A DNA stretch of 64,000 nucleotides from Halobellus rarus (GTDB lineage Archaea > Halobacteriota > Halobacteria > Halobacteriales > Haloferacaceae). Location: positions 1 to 64,000 of the forward strand of contig NZ_JANHDI010000009.1 of the NCBI RefSeq assembly GCF_024494595.1, written 5' to 3'. Below are positions 28,062-37,422 of the stretch, in pieces; positions within the stretch are counted from its first letter, which is position 1; every line of letters begins with the position of its first letter. Position numbers and translations under genes: made by a program. The notes beneath the pieces are model-generated. The model made no database searches. It was given only the letters and a program-made list of their open reading frames with translations, and was not told the DNA's origin.

Positions 28062-28703
28062 ATGTCTGATTCACACGACCACGACGGACTGACTCGCCGC
28101 CGCGCGCTTGGTGCGGGCGGGGCGGTACTCACACTCGCTCTTGCAGGTTGTAGCGGCACCGGCGACGGCGGGACGACGGAGACCGAGACGGCCACCCCGA
28201 CGCAGACGGAAACGGAGACACCGACCGCAGAACCGACGACGACCGAGGCCGGCAAAGCCTCGCGCAGACCGCTCGAAGTCCCCGAGGACGCAAACTGCGC
28301 GGTCTGCAATATGAAGCCCGCGAAGTTCCCGGACTACAACGCCCAACTCCAGTACGAGTCGTCCGACCCGAAATTCTTCTGCTCGAACGGCTGTATGGCG
28401 TCGTTTGCGGCCGATCAGGGGCACTTCGAGGAGGCGTACGCCGATGCGTCGATCACGGCGGCGTTCGTCCACGACCACGCCACGACCGACTGGATCGACG
28501 GTCTCGGGGCGTCTTACGTCCTGGAGATGGACTCCGAGCGGGTCGACGACCCGATGCGGATCAACCCGCTGGCGTTCGACACCGAAGCCAACGCGACGGC
28601 GTACGTCGAGCAGTACGACGACCTGACGGCCGATGACGTCGTCGGCTTCGACGCCTTCGATCGCGACCTCGCCGAGCAGTACCGCGCGAGCTTCTTCGAG
28701 TGA
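28062..28703 (+). CDS. nosL: NosL copper-chaperone lipoprotein
   Basis: This 213-residue protein has a Tat-type lipoprotein signal (LTRRRALGAGGAVLTLALAG followed by C), a Thr/Glu-rich linker and a NosL domain. The domain shows CAVCNMKPAKFPDYNAQL, FFCSNGCMASF and a C-terminal VGFDAFDRDLA. NosL delivers Cu(I) to nitrous oxide reductase, and the CxxCxM pattern is the likely copper site. It is the first gene of a tight nosL-nosD-nosF-nosY run; nosD starts four bases after its stop. No nosZ precedes it: upstream is the truncated HMA gene on the other strand. Confidence 0.92.
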   Translation: MSDSHDHDGLTRRRALGAGGAVLTLALAGCSGTGDGGTTETETATPTQTETETPTAEPTTTEAGKASRRPLEVPEDANCAVCNMKPAKFPDYNAQLQYESSDPKFFCSNGCMASFAADQGHFEEAYADASITAAFVHDHATTDWIDGLGASYVLEMDSERVDDPMRINPLAFDTEANATAYVEQYDDLTADDVVGFDAFDRDLAEQYRASFFE

Positions 28704-28707
28704 ACTG

Positions 28708-30639
28708 ATGCGTCGGGACGCCGCCCTCGCCGCCGTCGTGGTGCTCCTCGCGCTCGCGTACAGCGGCGCGTTCGTGGTGAACGCGACCCACGATCCCGAG
28801 CCCGTCTCGTTCGGCACCACAGCTAGCTCCGGTCTGACCGCGGAGACGGTCCGTGAGACACAGGCTGCGGGGGCTGTCGTCCCGAAAGCGCAGGTTTCCT
28901 ACGCCCAGTTCGAGACGGTCGTCGGCTACTACGGCATCGGATCGCTGGTCGCCGCGCTCGGTCGCGAGGGTCACACACAGCGGTTCGGTCCACCGCTCGG
29001 CGTCTTCGTCAGCGACTTCGCCGGGACGTCGCCGACAGCGAGTGACGCAGGGTATCCGGTCCCCACCGCGGGCCGTCCGGGGTGGACCGCGGCCGCCAAC
29101 GCACACTACGTGGTCGTCCCTGGGCGCCCCACTGCAGCCGGTAAGGCGCGTGGGCGCGTCTTCGTTCCGTTCAGCGTCGCGGCTGACGCCCGGCAATTCG
29201 CCGACCGCGTCGGCTCCGACGCGACAGTCTGGTCGTGGGCGACTGTCCGCGAACGGATCGACGGTCCGCCTCGAACCCGGTCGTGGCCTGAGACCGTTGA
29301 ATCACGGAATCAGGCGGCGAACCGAACGGCTACAGACGCCCGGTCGCTCGCAGACCGCCCTGTTTCGCAGGTCGTCGGGGACGACGCACCCAGCATTCAG
29401 CGCGCCGTCGACACCGCGCCACCGAATACGACCGTCTACGTCCCGCCCGGAACGTACCACGAACGCGTTCGGATCGACCGTCCGATAACGCTCCGCGGGG
29501 CGGGCACAGAGACCGTTGTCTCGGCCAGGTCGAACGGGACCGGCGTTACGGTGACGAGCGACCGCGTCGCCGTCGTCGACCTCGCGGTGACGGATGTCGG
29601 GACGGAGACTATCGAGGTCGGTAACGGGAGCGAGGCGTGGGACACACACGTCAAGCAGACGTACGGCCGCGGCGACGCGGGCGTCGCGCTCGTGAACACC
29701 TCCCGAACCCTGGTCGCCGACGTCACGGTGCGGACACCGTCCAACGGCGTCCTGCTCCGGCAGACGAACGAGACGCTCGTCGAGAACGTGACCGTTCACG
29801 GGACTGCGACCGGTGGCGAAGGCTATATGGGCGTGATGGCGATGGAAGCGACGTCGGCGGTCGTGCAGTACTCGACGTTCAGCGGGACGCTCGACGGCGT
29901 CTATTCCCACCGGTCGAACGGCCTCGTCGTCCGCGACAGCCGAATGCGGGACGTCCGCTTTGGGACGCACCTGATGTTCACCTCAGAGACGTTGCTCGCG
30001 GACAACGTCGCCCGCGACACCGATACCGGTCTCGTCGTGATGACCCGACCCTCGGGGAACGCGCTCGTCGGCAACGACGTTCGCGACTCGGGCCGGGGGA
30101 TCGTCACGGCCGGCAGCGACTCCTACGTCGCGCGAAACCGACTCGTCGGTAACGAGGTCGGCCTGGAGATCGGAACGCGGCGCTCGCTGTACGGACACAA
30201 CGTTCTCCTGCGGAACGGCGTCGGGGCCGACGCGACCGCGATCGTCGCCTCCAACCGTGTCCTCGCCAACGACTTCGTGCACAACGACCGGCCCGCGGAA
30301 GCAACCGGTGGCGCGACGCGCGTCTGGTCGAGCGCCACGGGCGGGAACTACTGGGCGCGGGCGGCGGGCGGCCCAGTCGACGCCGTCGATCGCTCGTATC
30401 GCCCGACGAGCGCCGTCGACGCGCGATACGGAGCACCCGGAACCCGTCTCCTCTCGGAGTCGCCCGGTCTCGTTGCACTCCGCGAACTTCGCGGCACCGT
30501 TCCGGGGATGCGCAGCGGCGGTATCGTCGACCAGCGGCCGGCCGCCGCGCCCGTGAATCCCGACCTGCTGGCGGCCGCGCGAAATGACTCTCAACGTATG
30601 ACGAACGACTCACTCGTGAACACGAACTTCGATAGATGA
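28708..30639 (+). CDS. nosD: NosD copper-site maturation protein
   Basis: This protein of about 643 residues starts at the ATG at 28708, four bases after nosL, giving an N-terminal export helix (ALAAVVVLLALAYSGAFVV). The first part (about residues 20-200) is a NosL-like region found in haloarchaeal NosD proteins (YAQFETVVGYYGIGS, HYVVVPG). The rest is a right-handed beta-helix with CASH-type repeats beginning IQRAVDTAPPNTTVYVPPGT and including VYSHRSNGLVVRDSRMRDVR and FGTHLMFTSETLLADNV. NosD works outside the membrane with NosF and NosY in supplying sulfur or copper to the CuZ site of NosZ. The stop overlaps nosF by four bases. Confidence 0.9.
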   Translation: MRRDAALAAVVVLLALAYSGAFVVNATHDPEPVSFGTTASSGLTAETVRETQAAGAVVPKAQVSYAQFETVVGYYGIGSLVAALGREGHTQRFGPPLGVFVSDFAGTSPTASDAGYPVPTAGRPGWTAAANAHYVVVPGRPTAAGKARGRVFVPFSVAADARQFADRVGSDATVWSWATVRERIDGPPRTRSWPETVESRNQAANRTATDARSLADRPVSQVVGDDAPSIQRAVDTAPPNTTVYVPPGTYHERVRIDRPITLRGAGTETVVSARSNGTGVTVTSDRVAVVDLAVTDVGTETIEVGNGSEAWDTHVKQTYGRGDAGVALVNTSRTLVADVTVRTPSNGVLLRQTNETLVENVTVHGTATGGEGYMGVMAMEATSAVVQYSTFSGTLDGVYSHRSNGLVVRDSRMRDVRFGTHLMFTSETLLADNVARDTDTGLVVMTRPSGNALVGNDVRDSGRGIVTAGSDSYVARNRLVGNEVGLEIGTRRSLYGHNVLLRNGVGADATAIVASNRVLANDFVHNDRPAEATGGATRVWSSATGGNYWARAAGGPVDAVDRSYRPTSAVDARYGAPGTRLLSESPGLVALRELRGTVPGMRSGGIVDQRPAAAPVNPDLLAAARNDSQRMTNDSLVNTNFDR

Positions 30640-31382
30640 CGGACAATCCAGTCGTGACGGCCTCGAACGTCGCCTGCGAGTACGGTCCCGTCTCGGCACT
30701 CGCTGGCGTCTCCGCGTCGATCCACCCGGGATCGGTGACGGCAGTCGTCGGCCCGAACGGCGGCGGCAAGTCGACCTTCTTACGAACGCTTGCGGGCGTC
30801 GCGACCCCGACGAGCGGCACAGTCGCGTATCCGGTGACGGAGGGAACACACGCGGTCGGCTACCTCCCGCAGTCGTTTCGCCCCCGAGACGACCTGACGG
30901 TCGGCGAGACGGTCCGGTACTACGATGCGCTCGTCGGCGACGGGCCAACGCCCGAAGAGTTGCTCGATCGGGTCGGCTTGGCGCACGTCGCAGACCGGCG
31001 CGTCGGCGCGCTCTCCGGCGGTATGCTGCGCTTACTCGGTGTCGCGGTCGCGGGCGTCGGCGATCCCGACCTCGTCGTCCTCGACGAACCCACGAGCGGC
31101 CTCGATCGAACGATGACCAAACGGGTCTTCGAGAGTTGTGCGACGCTCGCCGGCGAGGACTGCGGCGTCGTCGTCGCCACGCACGACCTGCCGACGATAG
31201 AGCGCGTCGCCGACCGCGCGTTGCTCCTCGACCGCGGGCGGTTGCAGGCCGACCGACCACTCCCGATCGAGGGGACGGCGTTCGCGACGGCCTACGACGA
31301 CGCCGTCGACGGTGAGACGACCGTCCGGAGCGGTCGAGAGACCCGTGATCCCGGTCACACCTCCGATGGTGAGGCCGTATGA
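30636..31382 (+). CDS. nosF: NosF ABC transporter ATPase
   Basis: This 248-residue ATPase has Walker A (GPNGGGKST), the Q-loop (LPQSFRPRDDLTVGE), the signature LSGGML, Walker B (DLVVLDEPTSGLD) and the switch His in VVATHDLPTI. It overlaps nosD and nosY by ATGA junctions, showing a translationally coupled operon. NosF energises the NosDFY complex that matures the copper-sulfide site of nitrous oxide reductase. Confidence 0.9.
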   Translation: MTDNPVVTASNVACEYGPVSALAGVSASIHPGSVTAVVGPNGGGKSTFLRTLAGVATPTSGTVAYPVTEGTHAVGYLPQSFRPRDDLTVGETVRYYDALVGDGPTPEELLDRVGLAHVADRRVGALSGGMLRLLGVAVAGVGDPDLVVLDEPTSGLDRTMTKRVFESCATLAGEDCGVVVATHDLPTIERVADRALLLDRGRLQADRPLPIEGTAFATAYDDAVDGETTVRSGRETRDPGHTSDGEAV

Positions 31383-32218
31383 GCGTAGTCGGCTCGCTGC
31401 GCGAAATCGACCTCGATCGGGACCACGTCGCCGCCATCGCCCGTCGTGAAGTCAAGACGGTCACGCGAAACCGGGGCACGCTCGTCCTCTTCGTCGGCTT
31501 CTCGCTCCTCCTGCTCGGATTCACGTGGGCCGGCGGCGGCCACGCGTCCGGCTACGTCCCGACCGTCGTCGACCTCCTCACGCCGGTCGAACTGCTGGTC
31601 CCCGTCCTCGCCTTCGCGATCGGCTATCGCGTGTTCGTTTCGGATCGGGAACGTGGCGAACTGGCGGTTCACGCCACGCTCCCACCGTCGCGGTCGTCGA
31701 TCGTCCTGGGGACGTTCCTCGGCCGCGGCGTGATCCTCGCGCTCGGTGTCGCGGCCGCAGCGCTCCCCGCGCTCGCCTTCGTCGTTCTCTCGGGCGACGG
31801 CACGTCGCCGATCTACGCCGCACAGCGCGGTGCGGACTCGCCGCTGTTGTTCGCTCGGTTCGTTGCCGTCGCGACGCTGCTTGGCCTCGCCGCGCTGGCC
31901 GGTGCGCTCGCCGTCTCTGCAGTCGCTCGCAGCGCCAAGAGCGCCGTCGGCCTGGCGCTCGGTCTCTGGGCGGTCCAAACAGTCGGGGCCGACGTCGGAT
32001 CACTCGCAGCCCTACAGCGGGGGTTTCTCGGCGTTGGCAGCCTGCCGACTGCCGTCGCGCTCGGTCCTGGCGGCGCGTATCGAGGACTCGTCTTCGCGAC
32101 CGTCCTCGACGCGGCGACGGTCGAGGCGACCGCCGCGGTCGCACCGGCCGTCGGAGTGCTCTCACTCGTCGGCTGGACCGTCTTTGCTCTCGCTGTCGCC
32201 GCCTACGCACTCCGGTGA
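31379..32218 (+). CDS. nosY: NosY ABC transporter permease
   Basis: This 279-residue membrane protein has about six hydrophobic helices and the amphipathic N-terminal helix (AIARREVKTVTRNRGTLVL) of NosY/ABC-2 permeases. FRVFVSDRERGELAVHATLPP-like sequence (YRVFVSDRERGELAVHATLP) follows the second helix and is typical of the family. It ends the nos operon. The next gene is on the other strand about 300 bases later, and no nosZ, nosR or cupredoxin gene follows. Confidence 0.9.
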   Translation: MSVVGSLREIDLDRDHVAAIARREVKTVTRNRGTLVLFVGFSLLLLGFTWAGGGHASGYVPTVVDLLTPVELLVPVLAFAIGYRVFVSDRERGELAVHATLPPSRSSIVLGTFLGRGVILALGVAAAALPALAFVVLSGDGTSPIYAAQRGADSPLLFARFVAVATLLGLAALAGALAVSAVARSAKSAVGLALGLWAVQTVGADVGSLAALQRGFLGVGSLPTAVALGPGGAYRGLVFATVLDAATVEATAAVAPAVGVLSLVGWTVFALAVAAYALR

Positions 32219-32305
32219 CTTTCCGACGCGGCCGTCACGGAACGCCTGTTACGGTGTTTTTCACGGCCTGATTATGAGGAACAACCACTAGAGCGAGTGT
32301 GCGTA

Positions 32306-32515
32306 TCAATCGCGGTTGCTCCTCAGTAGAAGTGCGACTCCTGTAACTGATACCGACATTCCAAGGAGGATTAGACCGAGATACGCGATAGCTATCGACC
32401 CGATATCCTGAATGGCTGAATGGTACTGGTTGGTCGTATGCAAGAACAGCAACAGGGTTCCTACGATACTGATGAGGAGTCCTACCGCGTTTGCCCACAG
32501 TCCCACCTTTGCCAT
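32306..32515 (-). CDS. Small two-helix membrane protein
   Basis: This open frame of about 69 residues from the ATG at 32515 has two hydrophobic segments, WANAVGLLISIVGTLLLF and AIAYLGLILLGMSVSVTGVA. An upstream in-frame start (32605) would add 30 residues that do not look conserved. No functional motif is visible. It may be a small haloarchaeal membrane protein. It is convergent with nosY, and the next gene on its own strand begins about 250 bases upstream of it. Confidence 0.5.
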   Translation of the reverse strand: MAKVGLWANAVGLLISIVGTLLLFLHTTNQYHSAIQDIGSIAIAYLGLILLGMSVSVTGVALLLRSNRD

Positions 32516-32768
32516 ACTATCTCCTCGTATTCTCCAGCCTACAGTGAGGATATATGATAAATTTACGCTTTTGTCTCGTGTCTGTGATCCGCTGTACGGT
32601 CTCATTCGACCTGTTGGCCAAACTCCCTGAGCTGAGCAGTTCTTGTACTGTGTACAATCTTTCTAGAATACTTTCTTACGAGGGGAAAATCAAGAGAGGA
32701 ATCCCAAATTGGAGTACGGTTTTCCGCCTGCTGACAATCGACTCGTGAGACCTGAGATCCTTCCGCGT

Positions 32769-33908
32769 TCACATCAGGGAGGATGTCAATTCACGGCTGA
32801 TCACAGCGAAGTGATCACTCATCGGCTGGTCGAGACGTCGGATGTGGACTTCCACAGGGAAGGTCGACCCATCACAGGAACGGTAGGTACTCTCCAGTTT
32901 CAGATCCTCATCGGGTTGCATCCCTCTCCAGATCTCCCTCGCTTCTTCGGGATCAAGTTCCTGATCGAGTTCCCAGACTTTCATATCGGCCAGTTCCGTG
33001 TCACTGTAGCCAGTCCGTTCACAAAACCGTGGGTTGGGACTGATAATATCCCCTTCTGAATTGTGTATATTTATCATATCAGGTGTCCCCTTGAAGAGCG
33101 CTTTCAGCCGAGCCGATGCCTGCTGTAGTTGTTTTTCACGCTCTTTTTCGGTCGTAATATCTTGGACAATCCCTAAAGCTGTCTCCGGTGTTCCGTTTTC
33201 GTCAAAGCCGACATCGGCTCGTTCCCGGACCCACCGAATCTCACCGTCGTCGGTTACGATGCGGTGCTCGATGTCGTACTCCTCTCCGTCGAGTGCGGCA
33301 CTCCAGGCCGCATCGACAGTCTCCCGATCGTCTGGATGGACATACTCCAGAAACTGCTCGTAGCTGAGCGAGCCCTCAGTGTCATCGATACCGAAGATCT
33401 CGTACACGGGGTCTGACCAGTATATCTCGTCAGCCGAGATATCCGTCTGCCAACTCCCGAGCTCGGCCACCACCTGTGCCTGGCGAAGGTGCGACTCTCG
33501 TTCTTCGAGTTCCCGTTGTGCACGGGTCCGCTCGACGTGAGTGATGATTCGTCTGCCCAGCAATTCGTACTGTTCAGTCCCCGTCTGTTTCTGGAGGTAG
33601 TCCGAGACCCCTGCGGAGATCGCCTGACTGGCGACTTCTTCCGATCCCTTCCCAGTAAAGAGAATAAACGGAAGAGTCGGATATTCCTCTCGGACCGCTT
33701 CGAGAAACTCGATGCCGTTCTTCCCCGGCATATCGTGATCAGACACGATGCAGTCTACAGAATCACTGTCGAGCCGTTCCATCCCTTCCGCTGGATTTCC
33801 GGCCGTTTCAACGCGAATGCGATCGTTGTTCTTCTCTAAAAAAGTCGCCGTCAATTCTGCAATCCCTTCGTTGTCTTCGATATGCAACACGTGAATCGGT
33901 GTACCCAT
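32769..33908 (-). CDS. Response regulator receiver - PAS - PAS protein without kinase domain
   Basis: This protein of about 379 residues starts at the ATG at 33908 (MGTPIHVLHIEDNEGIAE). The receiver domain has the acidic pair E11-D12, the phosphoacceptor Asp57 in CIVSDHDMPG and the Lys in LFTGKG. Two PAS domains follow (about residues 145-265 and 270-370), the first with a PAC-type DITTEKERE end. In haloarchaea this layout normally continues into a histidine kinase, but here the reading frame ends at VISRELTSSLM and no kinase sequence follows. It is either a truncated hybrid protein or a stand-alone output by PAS interactions. It lies next to cheW and a transducer. Confidence 0.85.
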   Translation of the reverse strand: MGTPIHVLHIEDNEGIAELTATFLEKNNDRIRVETAGNPAEGMERLDSDSVDCIVSDHDMPGKNGIEFLEAVREEYPTLPFILFTGKGSEEVASQAISAGVSDYLQKQTGTEQYELLGRRIITHVERTRAQRELEERESHLRQAQVVAELGSWQTDISADEIYWSDPVYEIFGIDDTEGSLSYEQFLEYVHPDDRETVDAAWSAALDGEEYDIEHRIVTDDGEIRWVRERADVGFDENGTPETALGIVQDITTEKEREKQLQQASARLKALFKGTPDMINIHNSEGDIISPNPRFCERTGYSDTELADMKVWELDQELDPEEAREIWRGMQPDEDLKLESTYRSCDGSTFPVEVHIRRLDQPMSDHFAVISRELTSSLM

Positions 33909-33967
33909 TATCGAATCAACTACCAATTACCAACATAATATTTATTATTATTATGTAACCCGGAGCG

Positions 33968-34420
33968 TTACCCTGGCAGTTCGTGCGGATCCAGCCACAG
34001 TGTGAAGCTATCGCCCTCTCTGATCAACCCTTGAAGTATCTCTGTCTCGCTAATAGCACCAGCTTCGAAGGTGTCTTCAGAGACTGCCATCACCTCTTGG
34101 ACGTCGGACACGAGCCATCCGGTTGTCGAATCTGCGTCGTCAGTCTCTGAGTCAAGTACTACAATGCGGTTCTGTTCAACCCCGCCGTCAGTGAGTAACT
34201 CCCCAGCATCAACTCCATCGGTGTCGAGCACTTTGCATAGGTTGATAATAGTCGTCGTACGCCCCCGGAGATCCATCACGCCCTCAACGTAGGGAGCGGA
34301 GTCGGGCACCGCCGTCATACTCTCCCCCTCGGCGATCTCGGCTACGTAATCGATATCGACACAGTAGTCCTCGTCGCCGAGCGTGAATGTGAGGACCTGA
34401 GTGTCAGCAATTCCGCTCAT
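33968..34420 (-). CDS. cheW: CheW-like coupling protein
   Basis: This 150-residue protein begins [20 protein letters not shown] and contains [18 protein letters not shown], the hallmark of CheW domains. CheW bridges transducers and the kinase CheA. The gene overlaps the transducer gene by four bases (its ATG overlaps the TGA), so both are co-translated. No cheA or cheY is present in the window, so the pair must act with a chemotaxis core encoded elsewhere or form an accessory signalling unit. Confidence 0.9.
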   Translation of the reverse strand: MSGIADTQVLTFTLGDEDYCVDIDYVAEIAEGESMTAVPDSAPYVEGVMDLRGRTTTIINLCKVLDTDGVDAGELLTDGGVEQNRIVVLDSETDDADSTTGWLVSDVQEVMAVSEDTFEAGAISETEILQGLIREGDSFTLWLDPHELPG

Positions 34421-35373
34421 CGTCCGGTACTGACGTCGGTGTTAGTACTCCACTCTTCGCTAAACATATCGACGAGTTTGGCGATCTCGGTGACTTTTGC
34501 AGTCTGTTCTTGGTTGGCCGCAGCGAGTTCGTCGATCTCCGCGGCCACCATCTGCATCTGGTCGCTGGTCTCGTCGGTCATTGCTGCGACCTCTTCTGTG
34601 CTGGCGGCCTGTTCGTCTGTCGCGTCGGCGACTTCTTCGATACCGTCGTTGATTTCTCCGACAGCATCGCTGATCTCGTTTAGACTGTCGAGGGCGACGT
34701 TGACTTTCTGGAGCCCGTCATCGATGCGCTCGTTGGCGTCTTCAATGCTGTCGACAGTTTCGGTGGTGTTCGACTTGATCTGGGTGGCCATCTCTTCGAT
34801 GTCGACGGCTTGTTCTTGAGTGTCCTCGGCGAGAGATTTGATTTCATCGGCGACAACCGCAAAGCCGTCTCCGGCGTCGCCCGCTCGTGCAGCTTCGATC
34901 GATGCGTTGAGCGCCAGCAGGTTCGTCTGATCGGCGATATCCTGAATCACGGCGACGACATCGTCGATATCATCGACTCGGGCCCGCAAGGTCATAATGT
35001 CCTCTGCGACCTCGCCGGCAGCTTCGTTGACGGCATCCATCGCATCAATCGCATCATCAGCCGCCGACTTGCTCTCCTCGGAAAGCTCACGAGCTCTTCG
35101 GCTTTCAGTCCGGACTTGATCTGCGCTCGATGCAATCTCTTCGACAGTGGCGCTCAGATCGGACACTTCATTGGCGACCTCCGAGAGATTGCCGGCTTGT
35201 TCGGTAGCGACGCCGTTTATTTCGTCAGTACTCTCAGCAATCTGGCTGGCGGCGGACGCAAGTTCTTGCGTTGAACTCTGGAGTTCCTCAAGTCGGGAAC
35301 GCTCGATAACGACTTTCTCAGACTCTGTCTGTGCCTGCTCAGCCTCGCTCGGTTGTTGCGCTTCGGACGACAT
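34417..35373 (-). CDS. Soluble methyl-accepting transducer (signalling domain only)
   Basis: This protein of about 318 residues starts at the ATG at 35373 ([13 protein letters not shown]) rather than the in-frame TTG at 35388. It has no membrane segment, HAMP or sensor domain. It is a long coiled coil with the MCP hairpin tip [20 protein letters not shown] followed by [20 protein letters not shown]. Glu/Gln-rich heptads flank the tip and could be methylated. Such tip-only proteins in haloarchaea are cytosolic transducers or adaptors. It is the first gene of the cheW operon. Confidence 0.9.
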   Translation of the reverse strand: MSSEAQQPSEAEQAQTESEKVVIERSRLEELQSSTQELASAASQIAESTDEINGVATEQAGNLSEVANEVSDLSATVEEIASSADQVRTESRRARELSEESKSAADDAIDAMDAVNEAAGEVAEDIMTLRARVDDIDDVVAVIQDIADQTNLLALNASIEAARAGDAGDGFAVVADEIKSLAEDTQEQAVDIEEMATQIKSNTTETVDSIEDANERIDDGLQKVNVALDSLNEISDAVGEINDGIEEVADATDEQAASTEEVAAMTDETSDQMQMVAAEIDELAAANQEQTAKVTEIAKLVDMFSEEWSTNTDVSTGR

Positions 35374-35599
35374 ATCTATCCGGGACAACGGAGTATTGTT
35401 AAACTCTGTCCAGCGATTTCAGAATATAATAACCGATTGATCTTTTCTAGATATACTTTATGGCCAAATCCATATTATCGATAGTTTACGTCGAAACAAT
35501 CTACTGGACGAACTCAATCCAAATCACAGCATATGCATTGAGACTGCCAGTCTCAACTTCTGTAGATCCTGCTGTTACGAAGATACTGTGATGTACAGG

Positions 35600-35720
35600 T
35601 TTCACGAGTGAACTACCCTCCCCTACTCGCTCACGGCTGACGCCGTTCGCTCCTTGAGGGTAGGGCTTCCTGTTTCCACGACGTGCTTTGCAGATACAGA
35701 CGTATCCACAGGAAGCGCAG
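35600..35720 (-). ncRNA. Candidate omega-RNA (TnpB guide RNA) at the right end
   Basis: In characterised IS200/IS605 elements the guide RNA of TnpB is made from the 3' end of tnpB through the right end of the element. Here the tnpB stop lies inside a stable hairpin (35613-35663, 8-bp outer stem, with an inner ACGGC/GCCGT stem). The scaffold would end near 35600 and the guide would come from the flanking DNA just below that coordinate. The boundaries are inferred, not seen. Confidence 0.35.
35613..35663 (-). repeat. Right-end hairpin of the IS200/IS605 element
   Basis: CTACCCTC (35613-35620) pairs perfectly with GAGGGTAG (35656-35663). On the element strand the loop reads AAGGAGCGAACGGCGTCAGC then CGTGAGCGAGTAGGG, containing an inner 5-bp stem. 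The tnpB stop codon falls within it. Confidence 0.7.
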
Positions 35721-36864
35721 TCTCCACAGGCGTTCCTTCGGAGCGTCCCACTCCTAGTTCTTCAAGACCGCGAGAACGGATATTCCACGCCGCGTTTGCA
35801 TCCCTGTCCGCCTCGAAACCGCAGGCAGGACAGGAATGTTCACGGACCCACAGCGGCTTCTCCGTCTTAACACTGCAGGACGCGCACTCCTTCGTCGTAT
35901 CTTTCGGGTCAACCGCGACGAAGTGCGTTCCTTCGCGCTTGCACTTGTATTCGAGCAACGAGAGGAACGTTCGCCACGCCGCCGACGCCGTGTTGCGGCT
36001 GTTCGACGGCGATTCGATCATCCCCTTCACGTTCAGGTCTTCGACCGCCACGAGGTCGTACACCCGCGCGTAGTAGTTCGAGAGTTTGTGCAAGAAGTCA
36101 CGGCGTTTCCGTCGGAGGTCCGCGTGACACTCCGCGACTCGACGCCGTTGTGTCTCGTAGTTGTTCGACCCGTGTTGCTTCCGTGAGAGGGACCGCTGTT
36201 CGCGTTCCAGTCGTTCGCGTTCGTCGGAGAGGTCGAGCGACCCGACTGCCGTACCGTCGGTGTCGTGAGCATACGTGAGAATCCCCACGTCGATACCGAC
36301 GCACTTCTCGGGATTTTCAGGTGGTTCGGGCGGTTCTCGGTCAATTTCGACGCCGAATGTGGCGAACCACTCGCCCGTTGGCTCCTTCTTGACCGTTACC
36401 TGCTTGAGTGTCGCGTCGTCGGGGATGGCGCGATGAAGCCGTATCGGTATGGTCGCAAGTTTCGAGAGTGACAGGACAGTCTGACCGCCCTTCTTGTCGA
36501 GCTTGAAGCCAGACTGACTGTAGGTGAAACTGCGGAACTCCCGTGGGGGCTTCCACTTGAGTTGCCCGACGCCGTAGCCGTTCTCCTTGAGTTTGGAGAG
36601 TCCGTTGAGGTTGTCGAACAGCCGTTCAACGACGGTTTGGAGGACTTTCGAGTACACGTCTGAGAGGCCGTTCCACCACTTCTTGAGGTCAGGAAGTTCC
36701 GACCGAAGCGTGGTCATAGACGGGAGTTCGCCGTGGTCGTCTTGGTACTCGTTGAGGCGGTAGAGCGTGTGATTGTACAGTTGCCGACAAATATCGCGGT
36801 GGCGGTCCAACTCCTCGCGGTGGGCGTCGGACGGCTTGAGACGGTACTTGTAGGCGTAGTACAT
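35623..36864 (-). CDS. tnpB: TnpB, RNA-guided endonuclease of the IS200/IS605 family
   Basis: This protein of about 413 residues starts at the ATG at 36864, where MYYAYKYRLKPSDAHREELD is the usual TnpB beginning; the upstream in-frame extension lies inside tnpA. The RuvC residues are all present: Asp in CVGIDVGILTY, Glu in VAVEDLNVKGM and Asp in FEADRDANAAWNI. The zinc ribbon CASCSVKTEKPLWVREHSCP followed by ACG is intact. The enzyme should therefore be able to cut DNA guided by an omega-RNA from its own 3' end. Its start shares one base with the tnpA stop. Confidence 0.92.
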   Translation of the reverse strand: MYYAYKYRLKPSDAHREELDRHRDICRQLYNHTLYRLNEYQDDHGELPSMTTLRSELPDLKKWWNGLSDVYSKVLQTVVERLFDNLNGLSKLKENGYGVGQLKWKPPREFRSFTYSQSGFKLDKKGGQTVLSLSKLATIPIRLHRAIPDDATLKQVTVKKEPTGEWFATFGVEIDREPPEPPENPEKCVGIDVGILTYAHDTDGTAVGSLDLSDERERLEREQRSLSRKQHGSNNYETQRRRVAECHADLRRKRRDFLHKLSNYYARVYDLVAVEDLNVKGMIESPSNSRNTASAAWRTFLSLLEYKCKREGTHFVAVDPKDTTKECASCSVKTEKPLWVREHSCPACGFEADRDANAAWNIRSRGLEELGVGRSEGTPVETALPVDTSVSAKHVVETGSPTLKERTASAVSE

Positions 36865-37280
36865 CAGCTCTCCCGCTGGTCTTCGACGTACTGTTTCAGC
36901 ACATCCAGCGATACCTGCCCCGTCGAGATGAGGCAGTACGAGTCGTTCCAGAACGAGTCGCCCCACAGTTCGGTCTTCAGTTCATCCTCGTACTCGTTAC
37001 GGATACGGCGGGCGGTCGCGCCCTTGACCGTATTGATGAACTTCACGAGGTCCGTGGTGGGTTTCGCTCGGAACAAGATGTGAACGTGGTCGTCCTCTCC
37101 ATCGAGGTTCGTCAGTTCGACGCCGTACTTGTCCGTGAACCCGCAGATGACCCCACGAATGAATTGGGTTCGCTCTTCGGTTAGCACTCCGCGCCGATAC
37201 TTCGTGGTGAGTATCAGGTGGTAGTGCAGGGAATACGTCGAATGCGCTCCGGAATCGAGGTCGTATTCCATTGGGTTCAT
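36864..37280 (-). CDS. tnpA: TnpA, Y1 HUH transposase
   Basis: This 138-residue IS200-type transposase has the HUH motif in GEDDHVHILFRAKP and the catalytic tyrosine in LDVLKQYVEDQ near the C-terminus. Other family features are YHLILTTKYRRGVLTEE and FINTVKGATARRIRNEY. A second Met at 37271 (MEYDLDSGAHS) is an alternative start. It precedes tnpB with an overlap of one base. All catalytic residues look intact, so the element may still be mobile. Confidence 0.92.
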   Translation of the reverse strand: MNPMEYDLDSGAHSTYSLHYHLILTTKYRRGVLTEERTQFIRGVICGFTDKYGVELTNLDGEDDHVHILFRAKPTTDLVKFINTVKGATARRIRNEYEDELKTELWGDSFWNDSYCLISTGQVSLDVLKQYVEDQRES

Positions 37281-37378
37281 ACTATTATATGGTACCCTAA
37301 TTCAAAAACGTTGTGACTACGTGGGCCTGTGGGTCTGCAACCGTCTCGCTATATGAACAGGCGATGATGGCGCTGTAT

Positions 37379-37422
37379 CCCCACCCCACTCCGCTCCCTT
37401 CGTCGCTCCGTTGAGGGTGGGG
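37379..37422 (-). repeat. Left-end hairpin of the IS200/IS605 element
   Basis: CCCCACCC (37379-37386) pairs with GGGTGGGG (37415-37422). The loop on the element strand contains AACGGAGCGACGAAGGGAGC, related to the right-end loop but with a different stem. It lies about 100 bases upstream of the tnpA start. Confidence 0.65.

Noticed and set aside
28071-28820. Minus-strand open frame opposite nosL
   Set aside because: nosL and nosD on the plus strand carry clear motifs; this frame is an antisense shadow.
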